Shown: one piece after another, positions 1-4,346 of the stretch | How the letters are laid out: every line of letters starts with the position of its first letter | How positions within the stretch are numbered: position 1 is the stretch's first letter | From: Candidatus Woesearchaeota archaeon | GTDB taxonomy: Archaea > Nanobdellota > Nanobdellia > Woesearchaeales > UBA525 | Assembly (NCBI GenBank): GCA_027371725.1 | Contig: DAHXMN010000050.1 | Coordinates: forward strand, 1 to 5,234 | DNA length: 5,234 nucleotides | Direction: 5' to 3' | The notes under the pieces: generated by a model | Database searches by the model: none | What the model was told of the DNA's origin: nothing | What the model saw: only the letters and a program-made list of their open reading frames with translations | Program-made: the position numbers and the translations under genes

Positions 1-1431
1 GAGGATGTTGATCAGCTGCGTCACGTAGATGCGGTACGCGGTGGAGGATTCGGTGAACGCGGAGGCGACCGCGGAGAGGGAGTCGAGCGCGACCCGGTCC
101 GGGTGGAAGCCCGCGGGGAGGATGTCGAGCACCTTCTCGATGTCGATGAGGAGCTCGCCGCGCGCGTGGGCGAGGAGCGCCTCCACCATGCGCGACACCT
201 TGAACGGGTCCTGGCGCTGGATGAAGAGGTTGCCTTCCGCGATGTACTTCCGCGGGTCGAAGCCGTACTCCTCCATGTGCTCGATGAGCCGGTCCTCGGA
301 CTCCTCGAAGGTGAGGAAGAGGCACTTCTCGCCGTTCTTCGCCGCGTTGCCGAGCATCTGGATCGTGAAGGTGGTCTTGCCGCTGCCCGGGCCGCCGGAG
401 ACGAGGATCGTCGAGCCGGCGGGGATGCCCTCGGGGATCATCGAGTCGAAGCCCGGCACGCCGGTCTTGAGGCGGTCGCGCCGCTCGACGGCGACCTCTT
501 CCAGCTGCTGCTCGACGGCGATGTAGGGGCTGGAGTAGTCGATGAGGCTGAGGAGCTCGAGGATCTGGCGCACCGGCATCGTCGCGAGGTCGATCTCGAC
601 GCCGTTCGCCGTGCGGCGGCCGCTCGTCGCCTGCTGCGCCGCTTTCTTCTTCGCGATCCGTTCGGCGATCTGCGCGGTGAGGAGGGCCGCTTTCGCCGCG
701 CTCTCTGAGGGAGGAGCGGACGGAGGAGCCGTCAGGGGAGCGGACGAGAGAGCGGACGAGAGGACGGGCAAGGGAGCTGCGGCCATGGCCGGAGGCATGA
801 CCCGCGCGGCCGTCCCGGTGGCGGCTTCGGCGCTCGTGCCGGTGACGGCGGCAGCGGCGGCGCTGACCGTGACGCCAGCTGGTTCGTCGGGAACGACGTG
901 CGGTTTCGGAGGAGGGGGCGCGGACGCAGGCGCCGGTGCGGACGCCGTCGGACCTACGTGGGTGGGCGTGAAGAGCACGTGCGTGCGGATCGGCGGTGCG
1001 GCTGTCGGGGCTGCCGGTTCAGGCGGGACAGGCGAAGCGACGGGGGATTCCTGCGCAGGCGGAGCGGGCGAAGGGAGCGGAACGGATGGGGTTGCGGCTT
1101 CCTTCGTCTTCGTCTGTTCGGTCTCCGTCGCGGGTTTCGGCACGATCTGCCCCTTGAGCTCGTTCATCCGCTCCTGGAGCTCGGCGAGGAATGAGCGTCG
1201 GTCGGCCAGCGGGGAGAGACGCTCGGCGAGCGCGTCGTCATGCACGTTCGACAGGACCCAGCGAGCGTACGGGTTCTCGCCCTTCGACAACGACGAGGAC
1301 CACGCAGCGTCGTCCAGCTGCGAGACGCGACGGGCGAGGACTCCCAAGTACATCGCCTGCCGGGCCGCCGTCAAGGGCTTGGCCGCTTGTGCCATTCCGC
1401 TGTTCTTCGTCTCTGCCATCTCTCTTTCCAT
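1..1431 (-). CDS. KaiC-like RecA-superfamily ATPase with N-terminal helical domain and long Pro/Ala linker (C-terminus cut by window edge)
   Basis: 477 residues are visible and the frame is still open at base 1. Residues about 25-94 form a helical domain with a pattern (NPYARWV..., DDALAERL) resembling a small domain common in archaeal proteins (DUF5752-like; name from memory). Residues about 95-254 are a Pro/Ala/Ser/Thr-rich, probably disordered linker, followed by a short helical segment. The KaiC domain begins near residue 319 (LKTGVPGFDSMIPEGIP). It has Walker A GGPGSGKTT (346-354, DNA 370-396), the catalytic-glutamate pair in FLTFEES (E376, E377) and a Walker B strand ending in ALDSLSA (D450). 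All ATPase residues expected in this stretch are present, so an active ATPase is likely; roughly the last third of the domain is missing. ATG 1431 is the first start after an in-frame TAG and has AGGA upstream; ATG 1419 (GGA upstream) is equally possible. The gene follows the winged-helix gene by about 90 nt with no TATA box between, so cotranscription is likely. Substrate or partner is unknown; family members act in signalling, clocks and archaellum motors. Confidence 0.9.
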   Translation of the reverse strand, partial: MEREMAETKNSGMAQAAKPLTAARQAMYLGVLARRVSQLDDAAWSSSLSKGENPYARWVLSNVHDDALAERLSPLADRRSFLAELQERMNELKGQIVPKPATETEQTKTKEAATPSVPLPSPAPPAQESPVASPVPPEPAAPTAAPPIRTHVLFTPTHVGPTASAPAPASAPPPPKPHVVPDEPAGVTVSAAAAAVTGTSAEAATGTAARVMPPAMAAAPLPVLSSALSSAPLTAPPSAPPSESAAKAALLTAQIAERIAKKKAAQQATSGRRTANGVEIDLATMPVRQILELLSLIDYSSPYIAVEQQLEEVAVERRDRLKTGVPGFDSMIPEGIPAGSTILVSGGPGSGKTTFTIQMLGNAAKNGEKCLFLTFEESEDRLIEHMEEYGFDPRKYIAEGNLFIQRQDPFKVSRMVEALLAHARGELLIDIEKVLDILPAGFHPDRVALDSLSAVASAFTESSTAYRIYVTQLINIL

Positions 1432-1456
1432 CTATTCTTGTCCTGTCCGTCCTTCG

Positions 1457-1486
1457 GTTGTCCTTCTTTCCGTTGTCCTTCTTTCC
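1457..1486. repeat. Two perfect 15-bp tandem copies in the intergenic gap
   Basis: The unit GTTGTCCTTCTTTCC occurs at 1457-1471 and again at 1472-1486. A second short repeat follows (TTCCTTCATT at 1501-1510 and 1512-1521), running into the stop codon of the winged-helix gene. On the transcribed minus strand the whole gap is purine-rich (GGAAAGAAGGACAAC type). It holds no TATA box or stable hairpin that I can see. It may be slipped-strand low-complexity DNA or an unstructured leader for the KaiC gene. Confidence 0.75.
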
Positions 1487-1520
1487 GTCACTCCGTTCTC
1501 TTCCTTCATTATTCCTTCAT

Positions 1521-2057
1521 TCATGCGAGCGATGCCATGATGTTCCAGAACGCCTCGTGGTTCCGGAGGATGATTGTCTTCGAGAGGTCCAGCCGCTTCG
1601 CTGCGCGTTCGAACGCGGAGAGTTCCATCACGGCGACGTCAATCCCTTTGGAAGGAGGGAGGTCGCGCTTCGCCCCGGGCTCTGCCGCGTCGACGACGAC
1701 GGTGAGTGTGGAGCCGCTGAGATAGGCGAGACGGACGCCGGGCTGCGTCAGCCCGTCAGCATACTCCGTGAGGAGCTGCCGCCGGCGCTGTTCTGCCTTG
1801 GCGAGGAACTGGCGCTTGCGCCTCACCGAGATGAGAAGGAGGAGGCCGCGGGTCTCCTCGTTGCGGTAGTCGAGCGAGCAGAGGAGCGCGCTCCCAACCG
1901 CCTTCTTGCGGAGGATGCCCGCGTCGGCCATCTCGTGGAAGTGGTTGTTGGTGAATGCGTAGGACTTGCCGAGGAGCTTCGCCGCCTGGTTGATGGTGAG
2001 CTCTCTATTGAGCTCCTCGGAGAAGAGGCCGACGATTGAGAGCTGGTCGGTAATCAT
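1521..2057 (-). CDS. Winged-helix transcriptional regulator with degenerate nucleotidyltransferase-like C-terminal domain
   Basis: 178 residues. The first 65 or so form a winged helix-turn-helix: TINQAAKLLGKSYAFTNNHF (21-40) is the HTH, HEMADAGILRKK the end of the recognition region, and KAVGSALLCSLDYRNEET the wing. This pattern is frequent in archaeal regulators that carry a MNT-type nucleotidyltransferase domain behind the wHTH. The C-terminal half (about 85-178) keeps the outline of such a domain: a RLAYLSGSTLTVVVD strand-turn where the GSxxxG motif would be, and an ending LDLSKTIILRNHEAFWNIM. The catalytic GS...D.D residues are not recognisable, so it is probably a non-catalytic sensor or dimerisation module. 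ATG 2057 is the only plausible start, because an in-frame TGA lies two codons upstream (2063-2061). No clear Shine-Dalgarno is visible. It is first in a likely operon with the KaiC gene and abuts a 4-copy repeat array, which suggests autoregulation. Confidence 0.82.
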   Translation of the reverse strand: MITDQLSIVGLFSEELNRELTINQAAKLLGKSYAFTNNHFHEMADAGILRKKAVGSALLCSLDYRNEETRGLLLLISVRRKRQFLAKAEQRRRQLLTEYADGLTQPGVRLAYLSGSTLTVVVDAAEPGAKRDLPPSKGIDVAVMELSAFERAAKRLDLSKTIILRNHEAFWNIMASLA

Positions 2058-2070
2058 CAGTCATCGCTGC

Positions 2071-2134
2071 TTGTTATCGCGTGTCGTTGTTATCGCGTGT
2101 CGTTGTTATCGCGTGTCGTTGTTATCGCGTGTCG
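2071..2134. repeat. Four perfect 16-bp tandem repeats (iteron-like), candidate operator array
   Basis: The unit TTGTTATCGCGTGTCG is repeated four times without mismatch at 2071-2086, 2087-2102, 2103-2118 and 2119-2134. A shortened, decayed copy (TCATCGCTGC, 2061-2070) may connect the array to the start of the winged-helix gene at 2057. The core TTGTTATCG recurs at 2225-2233 inside a palindrome, so the array is probably a set of protein-binding half-sites rather than random slippage. It would lie in the 5' leader of the winged-helix gene if transcription starts in the AT-rich block. Confidence 0.9.
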
Positions 2135-2164
2135 TGCGCCGGTCGGGTTTCCTTGTCGCAAACA

Positions 2165-2184
2165 ATTATCGTTTTTTCGATAAT
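2165..2184. promoter_or_regulatory. Palindromic site A, candidate operator
   Basis: Perfect 7-bp arms ATTATCG and CGATAAT are separated by six T residues. The arm shares TTATCG with each of the four tandem repeats. A minus-strand TATA-like element centred near 2200 would place a start site at about 2174, inside this palindrome, which is where a repressor would act. The T6 spacer could also make it a weak terminator or cruciform; the shared motif favours an operator. Confidence 0.5.
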
Positions 2185-2189
2185 ACTAA

Positions 2190-2258
2190 ATGAAAATAAA
2201 TTTATTATATTTTTAAAAAATAGTTTGTTATCGTTTTATAGATAACAGTATTTAAATA
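2190..2258 (-). promoter_or_regulatory. Probable promoter zone of the winged-helix/KaiC operon
   Basis: The only TATA-like sequences upstream of the winged-helix gene on its strand are here: ATAAATTTAT (2196-2205) and TATTTAAATA (2249-2258). Typical archaeal spacing of about 26 nt gives minus-strand starts near 2174 and 2228. Both fall inside palindromic sites A and B. The resulting leader would be over 110 nt and would include the four 16-bp repeats. Because both boxes are palindromic, direction cannot be read from them alone. Confidence 0.35.
2226..2247. promoter_or_regulatory. Palindromic site B, candidate operator
   Basis: Perfect 7-bp arms TGTTATC and GATAACA flank an 8-nt spacer (GTTTTATA). 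The left side extends to TTGTTATCG, exactly the first nine bases of the 16-bp tandem repeat unit. This links palindrome and array to the same binding protein, for which the adjacent winged-helix protein is the obvious candidate. Confidence 0.5.
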
Positions 2259-2290
2259 TTTTCCCGAAAAAAGAAAAAAAACGGGCGAAC

Positions 2291-2339
2291 GAAGAGAAGA
2301 GTGGGAGGAAGGGAAAGAAAAGGTGAGGGAGGGAGATAG
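2291..2339 (+). other. Polypurine tract upstream of the cheY promoter
   Basis: 46 of 49 bases on the plus strand are purines; the exceptions are T at 2302, 2324 and 2337. It lies between the AT-rich block and the cheY TATA box and codes for nothing convincing. It could affect DNA bending or unusual structure near the promoter; no specific function can be read from it. Confidence 0.6.
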
Positions 2340-2358
2340 CCGGGACCAGCCAGTCTTG

Positions 2359-2373
2359 CAAAAATTTATATAG
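2359..2373 (+). promoter_or_regulatory. BRE/TATA promoter of cheY
   Basis: A purine-rich BRE-like CAAAAA precedes TTTATATA (2365-2372), a strong archaeal TATA box. With usual spacing, transcription begins about 2394-2397, only 5-8 nt before ATG 2402, so the mRNA is nearly leaderless. This supports the upstream start of the CheY protein. Confidence 0.75.
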
Positions 2374-2401
2374 ACTAGCGAATGGTTACAAACACCGCAA
2401 T

Positions 2402-2854
2402 ATGGATTATCACCAGATTTCCGGCAGCGACGACGCGGAAAACGTTTCCGGCCAGCGGCGGGCGAGCCCGAGCGCTGACGAGGCGATCGCGATGGGAGTC
2501 AAGGTGCTGATTGTGGACGATTCCTTGTTCATGCGCACGATGATCAAGAACGTCATCCTCTCCACTGACTCGCAGGTCGTCGGCGAGGCGGGGAGCGGCG
2601 AGGAGGCGATCCAACTCTACGGCCGGCTGCGACCGAACCTCGTCTTCCTCGACATCATCATGCCCGGCATCGGCGGCATCGAGACGCTGAAGGAAATCAA
2701 GGCGATGAACAATGCGGCGACCGTCGTTATGTGCACCTCCCTCGGCCAGGACCGGATTATCGCGGAAGCAGTCGCAGCAGGCGCGTCCGACTTCATCACG
2801 AAGCCGTTCAACAAGGACGAGATCATCTCCGTCGTGCGCAAGATTGGCGGATAG
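2402..2854 (+). CDS. cheY: CheY-type single-domain response regulator with 30-residue N-terminal extension
   Basis: 150 residues, with the receiver domain from about residue 31 (MGVKVLIVDDSLFMRTMIKN) to the end. The acidic pair is D39/D40, the phosphoacceptor is D84 in LVFLDIIMPGIGG, the switch residue is T112 in VVMCTSLGQD, and the conserved lysine is K134 in FITKPF. All phosphorylation residues are present. The MCxxxGQ segment matches chemotaxis-type CheY of Gram-positive bacteria and archaea. There is no output domain, so it should act by protein contact after phosphorylation by a kinase not in this window. The first 30 residues are polar and probably disordered. I chose ATG 2402 because the TATA box gives a start site just before it; ATG 2492, which would give a standard-length CheY, is the alternative and would need transcription from elsewhere or internal initiation. 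CheC, its likely phosphatase, is next. Confidence 0.93.
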   Translation: MDYHQISGSDDAENVSGQRRASPSADEAIAMGVKVLIVDDSLFMRTMIKNVILSTDSQVVGEAGSGEEAIQLYGRLRPNLVFLDIIMPGIGGIETLKEIKAMNNAATVVMCTSLGQDRIIAEAVAAGASDFITKPFNKDEIISVVRKIGG

Positions 2855-2923
2855 AGTGAACGGTTCTCGGGGACGTTCTCCCAGAAGCACGCCATCTTCT
2901 CAGGTTCTTCCTATTCCGCAGGC

Positions 2924-2940
2924 CACAAAGGTTTATAAAA
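2924..2940 (+). promoter_or_regulatory. BRE/TATA promoter of cheC
   Basis: CACAAAGG precedes TTTATAAA (2932-2939). The box centre is 32-33 nt before ATG 2968, the same geometry as at cheY. The predicted start near 2961-2963 gives an almost leaderless mRNA and excludes GTG 2950 as the start codon. cheC can therefore be transcribed independently of cheY. Confidence 0.75.
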
Positions 2941-2967
2941 GGACAGTACGTGGGCAAGGACGGAAAG

Positions 2968-3588
2968 ATGAGTGAGAAACCTGAACTCTCGGACTTTGAA
3001 CTCGACGCGCTGCGCGAGACCGCGAATATCGGGACCGGCAGCGCCTCCATCGCGCTCTCCGCCCTCGTCGGACAGAAGGTGACGATCGACGTCCCCAAGA
3101 CGAGCGTCGTCCCCGTCCGTCAGGTCGGCGACCGGATCTCGCGCGCGGACGAGCCGGTCATCGGCATCTACAGCAGCCTCCAGAAGGGGATGAGCGGCAA
3201 CATCCTCTTCGTCCTGCCGCAGACCTCGGCCTTCGCGCTCATGGGGCAGCTGAAGAACCGCGACGAAGGGATCGCCCACCTCGGCAAGGAGGAGATGGAA
3301 CTGCTGAAGAAGCTCGGCTCCGTCGTCTGCTCAGCCTACCTCGCGGGCCTGGCGAAGCTCTTCGAGCAGCGGATCGAATTCCGCACCCCGAACATCGTCT
3401 CCACCGTCGGCAGCTCCATCGTCGATTTCATGCTCGTCCAGATCGCGGACGACGAGGAAGTCCTGCTGATAAGCGTCGCGTTCAACACCGAGACGCCGCG
3501 GATCGACGGGACGTTCACGCTCCTCTTCACGCTCTCCACGCTCGCCCCGCTCCTCGAGAAGCTGCGCCGCAAGATGGGGATGGCGTGA
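2968..3588 (+). CDS. cheC: CheC-family CheY-phosphate phosphatase with one degenerate active site
   Basis: 206 residues, the usual CheC length, covering the pseudo-symmetric CheC fold. The first active-site helix is LRETANIGTGSASIALSALV (15-34), keeping the E-x-x-N pair as E17 and N20 and the NIGxGxA signature. The second helix is LLKKLGSVVCSAYLAGL (112-128); aligned to the family's E-x-G-N pattern it has K115 and S118, so both catalytic residues are lost. It should still remove phosphate from CheY through the first site, with reduced or altered activity. ATG 2968 is preferred over in-frame GTG 2950 because of the promoter position and the GGAAAG just upstream. It follows cheY by 113 nt but has its own TATA box. 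The next gene starts 23 nt downstream and is probably cotranscribed. Confidence 0.92.
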   Translation: MSEKPELSDFELDALRETANIGTGSASIALSALVGQKVTIDVPKTSVVPVRQVGDRISRADEPVIGIYSSLQKGMSGNILFVLPQTSAFALMGQLKNRDEGIAHLGKEEMELLKKLGSVVCSAYLAGLAKLFEQRIEFRTPNIVSTVGSSIVDFMLVQIADDEEVLLISVAFNTETPRIDGTFTLLFTLSTLAPLLEKLRRKMGMA

Positions 3589-3611
3589 GAAGAACGTATG
3601 AGGACAGCAAG

Positions 3612-4154
3612 ATGGAAATCGACCTGAAGAGCGACCTCAAGACGAACCGGCTCATCCTCACCGTCATCCCGACACAGGAATACGCGGAGAGCGTCGCGGG
3701 GATGGTGCGCGACCTCAACGCCAGCTACAACCGGGTCATCTACGTCAGCCTGAACAAGCTGATCAACCCGCTACGCCGCGAGCTCCAGGACCGCTCGGTC
3801 GACCTCGGCAAGTTCTTCTTCGTCGACGGTGTGACGAAGACCGCGATCCCGAACCCGCCGGAGATGCAGAACTGCATCTACGTCCCGTCGCCGGACGACA
3901 TGACGAAGCTGAGCATCGCGATCACCAAGGTGCTCCAGACTTTCGACCCGGACTGCCTCTTCTTCGAGAGCCTCTCCACGCTCCTCATCTACGAGGACCC
4001 GATGATCGTGACGCAGTTCGTCCACTCGCTCATCAACAAGGTGAACGCGTACGGCATCCGTGCGGTCTTCACCTGCCTCGACGGGGAGAAGGAGCGCGAG
4101 CTGATCCGCGCCCTCGCCCTGACGATGGACAAGGTGATCGAGCCGCCGAAGTAG
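3612..4154 (+). CDS. P-loop-less RecA/KaiC-like signalling protein
   Basis: 180 residues with the shape of a KaiC/RecA core. An N-terminal strand RLILTVIPTQEYAESVAG (13-30) sits where Walker A should be but has no GxxxxGK[ST]. A second strand follows, RVIYVSLNKLINPLRREL (41-58), then FFFVDGVTKTAIPNPPE (68-84). A Walker B-like strand CLFFESLSTLLIY (115-127) has E119 in the usual Asp position. The end, GIRAVFTCLDGEKERELIRAL...DKVIEP, resembles the sensor strand and lid of KaiC relatives. ATP hydrolysis is unlikely; a role as a regulatory or scaffold RecA-fold protein is inferred. Related P-loop-less proteins are known in archaea beside signalling genes (DUF7504-like by recollection). ATG 3612 has GAGGA about 9 nt upstream; GTG 3585, overlapping the cheC stop, would add nine residues and is less likely. 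It lies 23 nt after cheC and is probably in the same transcript. Confidence 0.82.
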   Translation: MEIDLKSDLKTNRLILTVIPTQEYAESVAGMVRDLNASYNRVIYVSLNKLINPLRRELQDRSVDLGKFFFVDGVTKTAIPNPPEMQNCIYVPSPDDMTKLSIAITKVLQTFDPDCLFFESLSTLLIYEDPMIVTQFVHSLINKVNAYGIRAVFTCLDGEKERELIRALALTMDKVIEPPK

Positions 4155-4346
4155 GACGGACGTGCTCGGGCAACCAGGGGCGGTTCTTGCATCGTCGTCA
4201 GCATCATCGCCGCCTTGGCACGATTGACGGGCGCGAACATGGGCGAGCGAAGCGAGGCCATAATCGTGAGCGCCCGACGATTGTCTCGACCGGAGGGAGA
4301 GCAACTAGGCCGCGGCGATGATGCCGGAAAGAAGAGCTCTTGAGGT
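4155..4346. other. Convergent intergenic region, no gene seen
   Basis: This 192-nt gap separates the tail-to-tail P-loop-less RecA-like gene and the membrane-protein gene. I find no credible ORF, tRNA or CRISPR. It contains several inverted repeats: a 13-bp pair (4201-4213 with 4312-4324), CACGATT/AATCGTG, CGGGCGC/GCGCCCG and the palindrome AAGAGCTCTT (4332-4341). It lacks the U-run typical of archaeal terminators, although both flanking genes should end here. Confidence 0.6.
4201..4324. repeat. 13-bp inverted repeat enclosing smaller interleaved inverted repeats
   Basis: GCATCATCGCCGC at 4201-4213 is perfectly complementary to GCGGCGATGATGC at 4312-4324. Inside it, CACGATT (4219-4225) pairs with AATCGTG (4262-4268), extended inward by ATGG (4239-4242) with CCAT (4258-4261). 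CGGGCGC (4228-4234) pairs with GCGCCCG (4270-4276). The last two helices interleave in pseudoknot order. No target-site duplication flanks the outer arms, so a transposon remnant is not supported. A structured RNA or double-sided transcription end is possible but unproven. Confidence 0.5.

Larger units (their letters stand above)
2161..2280. other. Extremely AT-rich block in the divergent regulatory region
   Basis: Only 19 of these 120 bases are G or C, against clearly GC-rich genes on both sides. The block contains two 10-bp TATA-like palindromes (ATAAATTTAT at 2196-2205 and TATTTAAATA at 2249-2258) and two longer inverted repeats, listed separately. It most likely carries the minus-strand promoter or promoters of the winged-helix/KaiC operon. 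An easily melted origin-like element is a less likely reading. Confidence 0.8.

Noticed and set aside
29..2039. Long plus-strand reading frames at 29-526, 103-708, 542-1540 and 1191-2039
   Set aside because: They are antisense shadows of the KaiC and winged-helix genes. Their products are low-complexity Arg/Ala/Ser-rich sequence with no recognisable domain, while the minus frames carry clear motifs.
2071..2134. CRISPR array
   Set aside because: The 16-bp units are directly adjacent, with no spacers, and no cas gene is in the window.
2855..2923. Terminator between cheY and cheC
   Set aside because: The stretch is pyrimidine-rich (TTCTTCCTATTCC), but there is no stem or T-run clear enough to call.
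2950..2967. GTG 2950 as the start of cheC
   Set aside because: The TATA box at 2932-2939 predicts transcription starting after 2950. ATG 2968 also fits the usual CheC N-terminus.
3585..3611. GTG 3585 overlapping the cheC stop as start of the RecA-like gene
   Set aside because: ATG 3612 has GAGGA at a good distance, and the extra residues (VRRTYEDSK) add nothing family-like.
4201..4324. MITE or small transposon remnant bounded by 13-bp terminal inverted repeats
   Set aside because: No target-site duplication is visible at the flanks, and no second copy exists in the window. Kept only as an inverted-repeat feature.
4155..4346. tRNA or C/D box RNA in the convergent gap
   Set aside because: No cloverleaf arms were found, and the GATGATG segments lack a matching D box at suitable distance.
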